A stretch of DNA of 64,000 bases from CAZOOW01 sp964581535 (GCA_964581535.1 CAZOOW010000003.1:62001-126000); one strand, 5' to 3'. Positions 1 to 9,551 are shown, counted from the stretch's first letter. Notes: generated by a model from the sequence alone, not told the origin. Program-made: numbers and translations.

Positions 1-770
1 GTTATGCGTACAGCACTGTCGGTCGTATTCACCGACTGTCCACCATGGCCGCCACTTCTATAGACATCGATGCGTAGATCTTTTTCTTCGATTTCAACCT
101 CTTCGGGCGCTGCGATTTCCGGCATAACTTCGACCAGCGCAAAGCTAGTTTGGCGCAAGTTGTCTGCGTTGAACGGACTAAGCCTGACAAGGCGATGCAC
201 GCCGTGCTCGCTTCGAAGCTTTCCGTAGACAAACGGACCGGCCACTGTATACGTAGCCGACTTGATGCCGGCTTCCTCGCCCGTGCTTCTTTCTACCAAC
301 TCCATTTTGTACCCGCCCTTCTCGCTCCAGCGAAGGTACATCCTCTCCAGCATTTCGCACCAGTCCTGAGCATCAGTACCCCCCGCACCAGCGCTCAGCT
401 TCAAAATCGCGTTATGGTCATCATACTCGCCCTGGAACAGCAAATCTTTTTTGAGCGCATTGAAATCTTCCTGCATATTCGCCAGTTGGTCACTCAGCTC
501 CTGTTCCAGTGCTGCATCCTCAAGCGCAGCCATGTCGCGGAGCTCTTCCGTGTGGCTTTTTAAATCAACCCATGGCTGGGTCTGTAGCCGTAAACTGGCT
601 GCTTGCTTAGTTACTTGCTCGGCATGCGTCGGGTCTGACCAAAGGTTGTTATCTGTCAGGCGCCCATCAAGATCATGAAGCTGTTTAATCTTCGATACAA
701 TAGCTAGCCGCTCGTAGGCGGCTTCAATCATATCAAGCAGTTCTGCAATCTGTTTTTGTAACGAGTTCAT
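1..770 (-). CDS. prfB: Peptide chain release factor 2 (3' end beyond window)
   Basis: RF2 reads UGA and UAA stop codons and triggers release of the finished peptide on the ribosome. From the ATG at 770 the frame stays open to the window edge, so about 256 residues are present and the C-terminus is missing. Visible features are an N-terminal helical region, the AGAGGTDAQDW block (about residue 127), the SPF tripeptide (198-200) that marks RF2, and the catalytic GGHGGQ (about 240-245). No frameshift is needed between the start and GGQ, so the programmed +1 frameshift common in prfB is not seen. The gene is divergent from murI, with only 23 bp between the start codons. Confidence 0.95.
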   Translation of the reverse strand, partial: MNSLQKQIAELLDMIEAAYERLAIVSKIKQLHDLDGRLTDNNLWSDPTHAEQVTKQAASLRLQTQPWVDLKSHTEELRDMAALEDAALEQELSDQLANMQEDFNALKKDLLFQGEYDDHNAILKLSAGAGGTDAQDWCEMLERMYLRWSEKGGYKMELVERSTGEEAGIKSATYTVAGPFVYGKLRSEHGVHRLVRLSPFNADNLRQTSFALVEVMPEIAAPEEVEIEEKDLRIDVYRSGGHGGQSVNTTDSAVRI

Positions 771-780
771 CGCTATCCAT

Positions 781-786
781 TATAAT
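781..786 (+). promoter_or_regulatory. -10 box of murI, probably leaderless
   Basis: A perfect TATAAT ends 7 nt before the murI ATG at 794. With normal spacing the transcript would start at or next to the ATG. No Shine-Dalgarno sequence fits in the gap. Confidence 0.6.
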
Positions 787-793
787 CTACCTC

Positions 794-1441
794 ATGACAA
801 TCGGCGTATTTGATTCGGGTATTGGCGGCGAAGCGATAGCACGAGAAATCGGCGTAGCATTTCCCGACGCCACCGTCCGCGTTATCAATGATAAAAAACA
901 CGTTTCGTACGGAGGGCGATCTACCGAAGAAATTATTAGACTGACAGATAGCGCCCTGCAACCACTTTTGCGCACGTCGCCTGATATCATCGTTATTGCA
1001 TGCAATACAGCAACCGCTGTCGCAATAAGCTACTTGCGTCGTGCCTATCCAAACCAAATATTCATTGGGCTTGAGCCCATGGTAAAGCCGGCTGCCGCCA
1101 TGACAAGAACTAGAGTCATCGCGGTTTGTGCAACGCCTGCGACGCTCGGCAGTACGTCATATAAGAATTTAAAGCAAACGCATGGCAAGGATATTACTAT
1201 CCTCGAGCCCGATACGAGCGAGTGGGCATACCTTATCGAAAACAATCTAATAAACCGTAAACATATCGAGCATACCATTCGGCCCGTTTTGGAAAAATCA
1301 GCCGATGTAATCGTTCTCGCCTGTACACACTACCATTGGATCAAAGACGAAATTATCACGATGTGTCGTGGACGAGCAGATGTTATCGAACCGTCAACCG
1401 CTATCATTCGACGCATCAATGAAGTTATTACGGCTGGCTGA
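794..1441 (+). CDS. murI: Glutamate racemase (short form)
   Basis: Interconverts L- and D-glutamate in the cytoplasm and so supplies D-Glu for peptidoglycan; the D-Glu ligase gene murD lies next to it, convergent, 3 bp away. The 215 residues carry the family signatures: DSGIGG near the N-terminus, a first catalytic Cys in ACNTATA (about residue 75), GLEPMVKPA, and a second catalytic Cys in ACTHYHW (about 180). It is shorter than typical MurI (about 260), with reduced C-terminal helices. The YG of the usual substrate loop is kept in VSYGG. Another Asp/Glu racemase family member is possible, but the murD neighbour favours MurI. Confidence 0.85.
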   Translation: MTIGVFDSGIGGEAIAREIGVAFPDATVRVINDKKHVSYGGRSTEEIIRLTDSALQPLLRTSPDIIVIACNTATAVAISYLRRAYPNQIFIGLEPMVKPAAAMTRTRVIAVCATPATLGSTSYKNLKQTHGKDITILEPDTSEWAYLIENNLINRKHIEHTIRPVLEKSADVIVLACTHYHWIKDEIITMCRGRADVIEPSTAIIRRINEVITAG

Positions 1442-1444
1442 GCC

Positions 1445-2680
1445 TCAAAGCTGCTGCACGGCAGCGACAAATTGGTCACCACGATCAGTATAGTTTTTAA
1501 ACATGTCGAAACTCGCACTGGCTGGGCTGAGGAGAACGACATCCCCGGGTTTTACTATACTTTGTATAGTATTAACTATATTTTGTATAGTCGTCATACC
1601 AAGTTCGATACACTCAACATTTTCAGACCGACAGAGTTCAGCAATCACCTGGCCCGTTTCGCCGATAGCAATAACTCTCGTTCCGGTTTCAGCGCATTCC
1701 CGAACAACATCTTCATAACGGGCACCTTTTTTTGAACCGCCAAGAATCAAAACCTTCGGAGCCCGGAACGAACGCAATGCCGCAATCGCAGAACCCGGCG
1801 TCGTCGCAATGCTATCATCGTAATACCTGACACCGCCGACTTCGCGGACGAATTTCAGCCGGTGCGGTAAGCCGTCGAATGCACCAATACCCTGTTTGAT
1901 AATATTCGCGTTAGTTACGTATTCGCCCACTGCAGCTATGGCAGCAGACGCGTTTTCAATATTGTGTACACCGGGTAGTTTCACACTATCAGCAATATCA
2001 CCGAGGTTAAAAGGATAGGCTCTTTTATTTCCTGCAGCCGATGACTCACCGATACTGCGGGAATAATCATTTTCTTTGTTATACACCACAGTATCTGATT
2101 CGTTTTGCCAGCGCACAATATTTGATTTGGATTGTAGATATTCGTCCATATCGGCGTGCACATCCAGATGATCTGGTTCGATCATCAGCACCACGGCTAC
2201 GTGCGGACTTTTTTCAAGATCCCATAGTTGGAAACTGCTGAGTTCATACACCACGATATCACTTGGCTGAATATCCCTCAGTACATCGAGCGCAGGCGTA
2301 CCGATATTGCCCACAAGATGCACCTTCTTTCCTGCTGAAGTCAGAATACTCGCGATAAAGCTAGAAACCGTCCCTTTGCCTTTCGTACCTGTAACTCCGA
2401 TGATTGGCGCTGGGCATTTTGCAAAAAATTCGTTAGTAGCAGACCAAATCTTGCCATTCGTTGTGATTTTGTGGGGCGCGAGTCCAGCCGTACGAACAAC
2501 CATGTCAAAACCATCTAGCTCAGTCAGTACTCCACTACCAAAGCGCGTAGGTATGCCATCTGGAAGCTGTGCGGCATCTATTTCTTTTTCGTCGACAATA
2601 GTGATATCAGCACCACATGCCTTCCAATACGCATAATTTGCCCGCCCTTCTACTCCGTAGCCTGCGATCGCGACTTTCAT
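1445..2680 (-). CDS. murD: UDP-N-acetylmuramoylalanine--D-glutamate ligase
   Basis: Adds D-Glu to UDP-MurNAc-L-Ala in the cytoplasmic stage of peptidoglycan synthesis. The Mur-ligase ATP loop GVTGTKGKGT, the central YELSSFQL block and the C-terminal LLSPASASFDMFKNY..RG motif are typical of MurD. The ATG at 2680 (MKVAIAGYGVEG) is preferred because the dinucleotide-binding-like N-terminus starts there; an in-frame TTG at 2704 would overlap the M16 gene. A stretch coding for TIQNIVNTIQSIV near the C-terminus comes from two 15-bp palindrome-like DNA units (1555-1569 and 1576-1590), described under findings. Confidence 0.93.
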   Translation of the reverse strand: MKVAIAGYGVEGRANYAYWKACGADITIVDEKEIDAAQLPDGIPTRFGSGVLTELDGFDMVVRTAGLAPHKITTNGKIWSATNEFFAKCPAPIIGVTGTKGKGTVSSFIASILTSAGKKVHLVGNIGTPALDVLRDIQPSDIVVYELSSFQLWDLEKSPHVAVVLMIEPDHLDVHADMDEYLQSKSNIVRWQNESDTVVYNKENDYSRSIGESSAAGNKRAYPFNLGDIADSVKLPGVHNIENASAAIAAVGEYVTNANIIKQGIGAFDGLPHRLKFVREVGGVRYYDDSIATTPGSAIAALRSFRAPKVLILGGSKKGARYEDVVRECAETGTRVIAIGETGQVIAELCRSENVECIELGMTTIQNIVNTIQSIVKPGDVVLLSPASASFDMFKNYTDRGDQFVAAVQQL

Positions 2681-2690
2681 GAGTAATAGT

Positions 2691-3977
2691 TTACTCCGAC
2701 TCAAATATCGTCGCTAGTTTCGCATGCAGACTGTCGAGAAGTGCTTTGTCGCCGCTACCAACCCCTCCGAGTAACCAGCAGTTACTAGATATGAACTCAC
2801 GAGCTGTTTCGACGATGCGTCGTTTCGTCACTGCGTTAATAGCATTCGGCCGTGATTCATAATCATCGATATGACCGTCAAAAAAGTACCTGTCGGCATA
2901 CCAGCGGTTAATTTGCCCAACAGTTTGGGCACCCATCTGATGTCGACCAAGACTATACTGTTTAGCCAGTTCGATTTCCTCGTCAGAAATCTCTCCAGCT
3001 AGCACTGCTTTTATTTCGCGCACAATAATGTCGAAGAGATCTTCGATGGTATCTAGGTTAACCTCAGCACCGAAATCCCAGCTACTGGCGTATTCGTTTG
3101 ACCCAGTTTCGGAGAACACTCCGTAGGCGAGGCCTTTTTTTCGTGCAGCACCAAAAATCCGTGAGTGCATGGTGCCGGTGAGAATATGATTGATACAGCT
3201 CATTGCATCGAGTTCCGCATCACTCAGCCGACGAGGTACGACCATCGACCAGCCAAACGTTATATTGCTCGCTTCTTTTCGGCGCACTAAAAACGGCTCG
3301 GCACTATGAAGCTCGTCGATTGGGATAGACAACCGTTCTCCGTGGGGCAAATCCCAACTCTCCAGCATTTCTATAATCCGTTTTTTTCTTCGGTACATTT
3401 TGCCAGCGATGATAAAGCGCATGTTTTCACTCGTGTGCGTGCGGTTGTAATGTTCCCGAATATCTTTGAGTGTCACGTTCGAGATCGTCTTTATCGCTTC
3501 CGGATAGGTCAATGTCCCCTCGCCTAGCACTTGCTGCATTTTTGGCCACAGCAGGCGTTGATGCATATTAAGATAGCCGTTCAATTCATTACGAACGTTA
3601 CCAGACTCACTCTTTAGCTCTTCCTCGTTAAAGCGCGGCTGTGTTATAGCGACTTGCTTAAGCTCTAAGATCCGTTCCCATTCAAAATCTGCACAGTCAC
3701 TCAGATACACTAGGCTATGATCGCTGGTATAGGCGTTGTGATACGCACCGTTTTTGGTGAATTCTGCCTCATATGCGTGGGAGTCGGCATACTTTGCATT
3801 TGCTCCGAAGGCCATATGCTCCATGATATGGGCAGTCTGCTCGATATCATTGTTTCTTACGAACCGATTCCCAGCCCGAAAATGGAACTGGAAACTCATC
3901 ACCGTCGCACCCGGAACGTCGATAAGCAGTCCTCTTGCACCACTCCTAAGTGTTATTTCATGAATAGTATGTCGCAC
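2691..3977 (-). CDS. M16 family zinc metallopeptidase
   Basis: Predicted inverted-zincin peptidase of the pitrilysin/processing-peptidase family, 428 residues. The zinc motif HIMEH (HxxEH) is at about residue 49, with a downstream glutamate region EEELKSESGNVRNEL as the likely third ligand. The second half (about residue 210 onward) resembles the inactive C-terminal M16 half. The start is GTG at 3977, 12 bp after the secA stop. It may act on cytoplasmic peptides or processed precursors; the substrate cannot be read from sequence. It sits between secA and murD and is probably co-transcribed with both. Confidence 0.85.
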   Translation of the reverse strand: MRHTIHEITLRSGARGLLIDVPGATVMSFQFHFRAGNRFVRNNDIEQTAHIMEHMAFGANAKYADSHAYEAEFTKNGAYHNAYTSDHSLVYLSDCADFEWERILELKQVAITQPRFNEEELKSESGNVRNELNGYLNMHQRLLWPKMQQVLGEGTLTYPEAIKTISNVTLKDIREHYNRTHTSENMRFIIAGKMYRRKKRIIEMLESWDLPHGERLSIPIDELHSAEPFLVRRKEASNITFGWSMVVPRRLSDAELDAMSCINHILTGTMHSRIFGAARKKGLAYGVFSETGSNEYASSWDFGAEVNLDTIEDLFDIIVREIKAVLAGEISDEEIELAKQYSLGRHQMGAQTVGQINRWYADRYFFDGHIDDYESRPNAINAVTKRRIVETAREFISSNCWLLGGVGSGDKALLDSLHAKLATIFESE

Positions 3978-3989
3978 TGAAAAGAGCCT

Positions 3990-6605
3990 CTAGTGTCGTT
4001 TTCTAGCTGCGCGAGCGGTTTTACGTTTTTTCTTGGCAGCAGCATGTTTCTTTTTTGTTGCTTTTACCTGAGCTTTTTTGGCCTTAAACTCATCCTCGTT
4101 ATGAATCGTGGGAACACCTGCCTCGTTGACACCTTTTTCTACCGCACCTTTCGCTGCTTCAGTGAGCTCAGAGTCATAGGTTTCGTCGGTGACTTTTTCA
4201 GGATTAATCTGTTGTTTTTGTACATGGAAAATGGCTCGTAAAACTTCGTCACGAAGCGTCGCCTGTAAACCTTCAAATAGTTTCTGGGACTCTGATCGAT
4301 ACTCAACCAGTGGATCGCGCTGACCAACACTTCGCCAATGAATTCCTTCGCGGAGATGCTGCATATTCTCAAGGTGCTGCATCCACAAAAGGTCCAGTAC
4401 CTGGAGATAGATCTCGCGCTCTACTCCCCGCATCACCTCACTCGTCAGTTCTTTTTCCTTCGCATTGTAGAATTTTTCAACTTCTTTTTTTGCGAGCTCA
4501 AAACGCGTCTTGTCTTTTTTCTCAACACCAATTTTTTGAATAGTTTTTTCACCGAGCGGGAGTATCGCCTCAAACTCTTCGACGAACCGTGGGTTGTTTT
4601 TCCCAGGGATGGCAGTTGCATCTCTCAGTTTGGCTTCGATGAGCCGCTCGATCTCATGCCGTATATCTTTGCCATCAAGTATTTCTCGACGGATTTTATA
4701 AACGACTTTTCGATGACGGTTAATCACGTTGTCATACTGAACGACGTTTTTGCGAGTATCGTAGTTGTAGCCTTCGACGCGTTTTTGAGCTGACTCCAAG
4801 GTTTTTGAAACAGCACGGTTTTCGATAGGCATATCGTCATCGACACCAAGTCTGTCCATCAATGCGGCAATCCGCTCTCCCTGGAAGATCCTCATCAGAT
4901 CATCTTCCGTTGAAACATAGAACTGTGTGACGCCCGGATCACCTTGTCGTCCGCCACGACCTCGTAGCTGGTTGTCGATACGCCGAGCTTCGTGCCGTTC
5001 ACTTCCGAGGACGACAAGTCCACCGAGTTCACGAACTCCCTCTCCTAGTACTATATCCGTTCCACGTCCGGCAATGTTCGTCGCAAGCGTCACAGCACTT
5101 TTCTGTCCAGCTCGAGAAACGATTTCAGCCTCACGTTCATTGTTTTTTGCGTTCAGCAGCTCATGTGGGATCCCGGCTTTTTTAAGAGCACGAGAAATCA
5201 GTTCGTTTTTCGCAATGCTGGCTGAGCCGATAAGCACCGGTTGGCCTTTGTCACGGAACTGTTTAACGTCGTCGACAAGTGCGGAAATCTTTCCTGATTC
5301 TGACTTGAATATCTTGTCTTGTTTATCGATACGAGCCAAGGGTTTATTTGGTGGTACTTGTACAACATCAAGCCCATAAATCTGCTGAAATTCTTCCGCC
5401 TCAGTGAATGCCGTACCGGTCATGCCAGCTAGCTTGTCATAGAGTCGGAAATAGTTTTGGAATGAAATAGTAGCGAGTGTCTGACTCTCCTGCTGGACAG
5501 CCACGCTTTCTTTAGCCTCGATAGCCTGATGTAGGCCTTCGTTATAACGGCGACCGTGCATCAAACGACCGGTAAATTCATCAACGATGACAACTTCGCC
5601 ATCAGTCGTAACGACGTAATCCTTGTCACGTCGAAACAGCGTTTCCGCCTTCAAGGCTTGGTCCATGTGGTACACGGATCGAACATGCTCTGGGCTGTAA
5701 AGATTTTTAATGCCCAGCATTTTTTCGATCTTATCAACGCCCTCGTCAGTCAGGCTCACGCTGCGACGTTTTTCGTCTTTGATATAGTGTTCAGGCTTCA
5801 GGCTGCCAGCGACTTTGGCGAATTTGATATACAGCTCCGGATTTTCCATCGCTGGAGCACTAATGATCAGTGGTGTTCGAGCTTCATCAATCAGAATCGA
5901 GTCAACTTCGTCAACGATGGCAAAATTCAGCTCACGCTGGCGCAGCAGATCCGGATCGTTCACCATATTGTCACGCAGATAGTCGAACCCGAACTCATTG
6001 TTGGTGCCATACGTAATATCGGCAGCATACGCTTCCTTACGACTTACTGGACGGAGTTTTTTCATGCGCGGGTCAGTGTGGAGCTCGTTATCAAACGCTT
6101 TGTCGTAAACATAACTCATTTCGTTGATAATAACCCCAGTTGTCATCCCGAGATAGTCGAATACCTCACCCATCCAGCCAGCATCACGCTGAGCCAGATA
6201 ATCGTTCACCGTGACAATATGCACGCCTTTACCGCTCAATGCATTCAGGTACGCTGGAAGAGTCGCCATAAGCGTCTTTCCTTCTCCGGTCTTAAGCTCC
6301 GCCACGTTACCTTCGTGCAGCACCATTCCACCAATCAGCTGCACGTCATAGTGACGTTGTTTCAGGACACGATCACCCGCTTCACGAACGAGGGCAAACG
6401 CATCGGGCAATAACGTGTCGATAGTTGTACCTTTTTTAGCAAGACGTTTTTTGAGCACGTCAGTTTGTTTTTTCAGCTCGACGGCCTTCATATCGTGATA
6501 TTTATCAGCGAGGTTATTCACCTCGGTAACACGTTTACGTAACCGTTTTATCGTACGAGCCTGTGGATCACCAAACACTTTCACTAGTGCCTGTTTCATA
6601 GTCAT
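3990..6605 (-). CDS. secA: Preprotein translocase ATPase subunit SecA
   Basis: Motor that drives unfolded preproteins through SecYEG at the membrane. Near full length at 871 residues. Visible features are the Walker A GEGKT (about 107), DEVD-type Walker B in VDEVDSILIDEART, the helicase motif TNIAGRGTDI, and the Q-rich QLRGRGGRQGDPG block. The usual C-terminal zinc-binding SecB tail is absent; a Lys/Arg/Ala-rich basic tail replaces it, which may bind lipid. A second ATG at 6599 has better spacing (9 nt) from the GAGGG ribosome-binding site than the first ATG at 6605, so the protein may begin MKQALVK. Confidence 0.97.
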   Translation of the reverse strand: MTMKQALVKVFGDPQARTIKRLRKRVTEVNNLADKYHDMKAVELKKQTDVLKKRLAKKGTTIDTLLPDAFALVREAGDRVLKQRHYDVQLIGGMVLHEGNVAELKTGEGKTLMATLPAYLNALSGKGVHIVTVNDYLAQRDAGWMGEVFDYLGMTTGVIINEMSYVYDKAFDNELHTDPRMKKLRPVSRKEAYAADITYGTNNEFGFDYLRDNMVNDPDLLRQRELNFAIVDEVDSILIDEARTPLIISAPAMENPELYIKFAKVAGSLKPEHYIKDEKRRSVSLTDEGVDKIEKMLGIKNLYSPEHVRSVYHMDQALKAETLFRRDKDYVVTTDGEVVIVDEFTGRLMHGRRYNEGLHQAIEAKESVAVQQESQTLATISFQNYFRLYDKLAGMTGTAFTEAEEFQQIYGLDVVQVPPNKPLARIDKQDKIFKSESGKISALVDDVKQFRDKGQPVLIGSASIAKNELISRALKKAGIPHELLNAKNNEREAEIVSRAGQKSAVTLATNIAGRGTDIVLGEGVRELGGLVVLGSERHEARRIDNQLRGRGGRQGDPGVTQFYVSTEDDLMRIFQGERIAALMDRLGVDDDMPIENRAVSKTLESAQKRVEGYNYDTRKNVVQYDNVINRHRKVVYKIRREILDGKDIRHEIERLIEAKLRDATAIPGKNNPRFVEEFEAILPLGEKTIQKIGVEKKDKTRFELAKKEVEKFYNAKEKELTSEVMRGVEREIYLQVLDLLWMQHLENMQHLREGIHWRSVGQRDPLVEYRSESQKLFEGLQATLRDEVLRAIFHVQKQQINPEKVTDETYDSELTEAAKGAVEKGVNEAGVPTIHNEDEFKAKKAQVKATKKKHAAAKKKRKTARAARKRH

Positions 6606-6710
6606 TTTCCCTCACGCATATTAGTCAGTATATGAAACTTGTACTAGTATAGCTGACCTCTGTGAGAAATAAAAGTCTAGTTCAGATATTTACTAACTGG
6701 TCGTTGTCAC

Positions 6711-7094
6711 TTAATACTCGTTCGTCTGCTGCCGTAACAATCGATTGCGCAGGCGTGAGACAACCGTACGGGCCCGGTGATGGTCTTTTCGGGTATCGTG
6801 ATATTTCTTCAGCTGAACAGCGAGCTTTTCAGCAACGATATCAACTGCTGCGAGCATGTTAAGCGTTGAATCTTTGGCAGTTATGGTTTTTTCAGGAAGT
6901 TTAATGACGACATCGCATTCATATTTATTGCCGTTTGCACGGTTCACTTCTTTCAGCGTCACGTCAATATAGGTGCTTTTTCGAGTGTGACGCGAGAGAT
7001 ACCTATCGAGTCCACCGATTTTTTTCCGAACATAGCGTTTTGTCACGTCATCCGGCGTGTATTTTACCCCTGTAATATCGAGATGGTTGATCAT
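6711..7094 (-). CDS. hpf: Ribosome hibernation promoting factor (short HPF/RaiA type)
   Basis: Binds the 30S subunit and idles ribosomes under stress. The 127 residues cover the single S30AE-type domain (ITGVKYTPDDVTKRYVRKKI...), with a basic C-terminal tail and no long-HPF dimerisation domain. Upstream are TATAAT (about 7113) and a GGGGGT ribosome-binding site 6 nt before the ATG. It lies directly before secA, a common bacterial order (hpf-secA-prfB). Confidence 0.88.
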   Translation of the reverse strand: MINHLDITGVKYTPDDVTKRYVRKKIGGLDRYLSRHTRKSTYIDVTLKEVNRANGNKYECDVVIKLPEKTITAKDSTLNMLAAVDIVAEKLAVQLKKYHDTRKDHHRARTVVSRLRNRLLRQQTNEY

Positions 7095-7148
7095 TTAAAG
7101 ACCCCCTTTCGTCTGTACTCTCATTATACCTCTTAAACAGCGGATTCA

Positions 7149-8285
7149 CTAGCTGACAGATTGTCTCATGTCAGCTCCCACAGCGTCAGTAACTGACCTG
7201 AAGCCGTCCTGTTTTAAGAGCTCTACAAGCCCGGCGTTAATTTCACCGACTAACTGCGGCCCTTCATATATGAGGCCGGTAATTAGCCCAACAAGGCTGG
7301 CGCCGGCACGGATTTTTTTATACGCGTCTTCAGCGCTCATAACGCCACCAATGCCGATGATGATAAGTTTATCGCCGCATTTTTCATAGCTTTTTTGTAT
7401 CAACTCTAGCGTAATGTCCTTGGTGGGCTGGCCGCTAAGGTTGCCTTTTATGTCAGCTGGCAACGTCTCTTTTAAATCGGCCTTTGTGCGGTCTTTTAGC
7501 AGGTTACCTGTCGCAATACCGCTCACGCTGTGTACCAAAATGACATCAAGTAGTGCCGCAAATAGTTCCCAAGAAAGATTGATAGGCATCTTCACGATAA
7601 CCGGTTTTTTGAGCTGCAGCTTGTCAACTTGCGTTAGTAAATTCTCAAGACGCTCAGGTGTCGTAAACGGCTCGCCGCCAAAAGTGTTCGGACAGCTGAT
7701 ATTGATTTCGAGCATGCTCACCTGTCGCAAACCGTCGAACTCCTTCAGGCTGGTGCAATAATCCCGAATTGCTTCGTTTTCATCAACAGTCTCTTTCGTG
7801 TTTGTTTTTGCGACTGACACGGAAAGAGGAAAATCTTTAAACAAGCCGGTTTCATACGAGGCAACGCGGTTTTTGAGGACTTCTGTACCCTCGCTAGGGA
7901 GACCCGCATTCACAACAAGCGATTTGCTTTTTGGCAACCGGTAAAACCACGCTCCATCATTTCCTTTATATTTGCCCCATGTGACTGACCCGCCAGTCAT
8001 CCAGCCGAAACCAATTGAGCGAATCAACTGTGGCATTTCGATAGTTTTATCAAAACCAGCGCTGAGTCCCACTGGATTTGCAAAATCTACTCCAGCAACA
8101 TTCGTCCGAAGCATCTCGTTGTGATATGACCAAAGTCGTGGCATCTGCCGCAAACCAGGTATTTTCTGAAAACGTTTCGCAGTTTTTATAAGCCCGTGAT
8201 GAACCGCATCTGGACTGCGTTGAAACAACAGTGGCTTAATAATACGCTGGTAGCTGACCCCCGTTAACCACCGTACGATTCGCAT
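7149..8285 (-). CDS. pyrD: Dihydroorotate dehydrogenase-like protein, class 2-type N-terminus with Cys nucleophile
   Basis: FMN enzyme that oxidises dihydroorotate to orotate in pyrimidine synthesis. At 378 residues it has the helical N-terminal extension of membrane-bound class 2 enzymes (FQRSPDAVHHGLIKTAKRF), then the FMN barrel with GLSAGFDKT (about 76) and IIGIGGVMSAEDA (about 305). The catalytic loop reads NISCPNTFGG, with Cys where class 2 enzymes have Ser. The NRMGFNN-type block is also changed (NAGLPSEG). A related FMN oxidoreductase remains possible. It sits 3 bp downstream of serS, probably in one operon. Confidence 0.8.
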   Translation of the reverse strand: MRIVRWLTGVSYQRIIKPLLFQRSPDAVHHGLIKTAKRFQKIPGLRQMPRLWSYHNEMLRTNVAGVDFANPVGLSAGFDKTIEMPQLIRSIGFGWMTGGSVTWGKYKGNDGAWFYRLPKSKSLVVNAGLPSEGTEVLKNRVASYETGLFKDFPLSVSVAKTNTKETVDENEAIRDYCTSLKEFDGLRQVSMLEINISCPNTFGGEPFTTPERLENLLTQVDKLQLKKPVIVKMPINLSWELFAALLDVILVHSVSGIATGNLLKDRTKADLKETLPADIKGNLSGQPTKDITLELIQKSYEKCGDKLIIIGIGGVMSAEDAYKKIRAGASLVGLITGLIYEGPQLVGEINAGLVELLKQDGFRSVTDAVGADMRQSVS

Positions 8286-8288
8286 AAC

Positions 8289-9533
8289 CTACAGCTTTTC
8301 TCGACCACCCAAATACGGACGAAGTACTTCCGGAACCACAAGCGTACCATCGGTGTTTTGATAATTCTCCAATATAACGACGAGCGAACGGGCCAGTGCG
8401 GCAGCCGTACCGTTTAAAGTATGTACGGTTTCGAGCGAGCCGTCCTTCCGCCGCATGCGAATGTTTAGGTTTCGCGCTTGATAATCCGTACAGTTTGAAC
8501 AACTGGTTAGTTCACGGTATTTTTCATCAACAGGTGACCAATACTCGATATCATATTTTTTCGCCGCCGGGCTACCCAGATCGCCTGCTGCTATGTTAAC
8601 CACATGGTAGGCAATACCAAGTGACTGCCATAATTCTTCCTCTATAGCGAGGATTTTCTCGTGCATCTCCCTGCTCTGCTCTGGCGTACAGAAAATATAC
8701 ATCTCAACTTTGTTAAACTGATGCACCCTAAACAGTCCCCGCGTATGCTTGCCATACGTTCCGGCCTCTTTCCGGTAGCACGGACTATATCCAACATACA
8801 TGAGCGGCAACTTTTCCTCGTCTATAATCTCGTCAGCATGATAACCGGTAAGCGGAGCTTCTGCGGTGCCGATGAGAGTTAGATCTTCACCTTCGATAAA
8901 ATACTCATTACTCGCCTCTGTGTCTTTGGGAGCAAAACCTGCCCCATAGGATGTCCGCGTGTTAACCATATGAGGTACCGTAAGAAACGTAAACCCTTTT
9001 TTAACAACGAAATCGAGTACATACTGGAAGATAGCATTTTCGAGCAATGCAAGATCACCCTTGAGGTAATAAAACTTCGCTCCAGCTACCTTCGCCCCTC
9101 TTTCGAAATCAAGCCAGTCCCGCTCAGTTGCAAAGTCAACGTGGTCTCGTGCGCCGGAATTCTTTTCGCCTACAGCTTTGATTTCAACACTATTCTGCTC
9201 GCCACCTAATGGAACATCATCAAAAATAATGTTAGGGGTCGCGCGAAGCGCTGCATCGAGCTCTTTTTCAGCGCTGCTGAGATAGTTTTCACGTTCGGCG
9301 AGCTCAATCTTTATCATTTTGCCTTCGTCGATCAGCGCTTGTTCAGGTTTGCCGCCTTTCATTTTGGCAGCATTTGTGTTGCGCTTTTCACGCAGTTCAT
9401 CGACAACTTTTTGCAACTCACGCCGTGAGTCGTCCAGGCGTAGGATTTGTTCAACATCTACCTCGTAACCTTTTTCTTGAGCGCTTTTTGCGACCAACTC
9501 TTTATTTTCCCGGATGAAACGTATATCTAACAT
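8289..9533 (-). CDS. serS: Seryl-tRNA synthetase
   Basis: Charges tRNA-Ser in the cytoplasm. The 414 residues show the N-terminal antiparallel coiled-coil arm (about 30-100), then the class II core with ..TAEAPLTGYH.., motif 2 (YSPCYRKEAGTYGKHTRG) and motif 3 near the C-terminus (NGTAAALARSLVVILENY). Length and motifs are standard. A TATACT box 7 nt before the ATG suggests a leaderless transcript that heads the serS-pyrD-hpf-secA-M16-murD series. Confidence 0.97.
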   Translation of the reverse strand: MLDIRFIRENKELVAKSAQEKGYEVDVEQILRLDDSRRELQKVVDELREKRNTNAAKMKGGKPEQALIDEGKMIKIELAERENYLSSAEKELDAALRATPNIIFDDVPLGGEQNSVEIKAVGEKNSGARDHVDFATERDWLDFERGAKVAGAKFYYLKGDLALLENAIFQYVLDFVVKKGFTFLTVPHMVNTRTSYGAGFAPKDTEASNEYFIEGEDLTLIGTAEAPLTGYHADEIIDEEKLPLMYVGYSPCYRKEAGTYGKHTRGLFRVHQFNKVEMYIFCTPEQSREMHEKILAIEEELWQSLGIAYHVVNIAAGDLGSPAAKKYDIEYWSPVDEKYRELTSCSNCTDYQARNLNIRMRRKDGSLETVHTLNGTAAALARSLVVILENYQNTDGTLVVPEVLRPYLGGREKL

Positions 9534-9540
9534 ATGTACT

Positions 9541-9546
9541 AGTATA
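9541..9546 (-). promoter_or_regulatory. -10 box of serS, probably leaderless
   Basis: On the minus strand TATACT ends 7 nt before the serS ATG at 9533, leaving no space for a ribosome-binding site in the transcript. Confidence 0.55.
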
Positions 9547-9551
9547 CGCTG

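Noticed and set aside
741..770. Programmed +1 frameshift in prfB at CTTGA near codon 11
   Set aside because: In the productive frame CTT is followed by GAT, not TGA, and the frame stays open; the out-of-frame TGA belongs to a short upstream frame starting at 780.
5556..6413. Long plus-strand open frame opposite secA (285 codons)
   Set aside because: It is the antisense shadow of secA, which has clear motifs throughout. The shadow product has no recognisable domain or ribosome-binding site.
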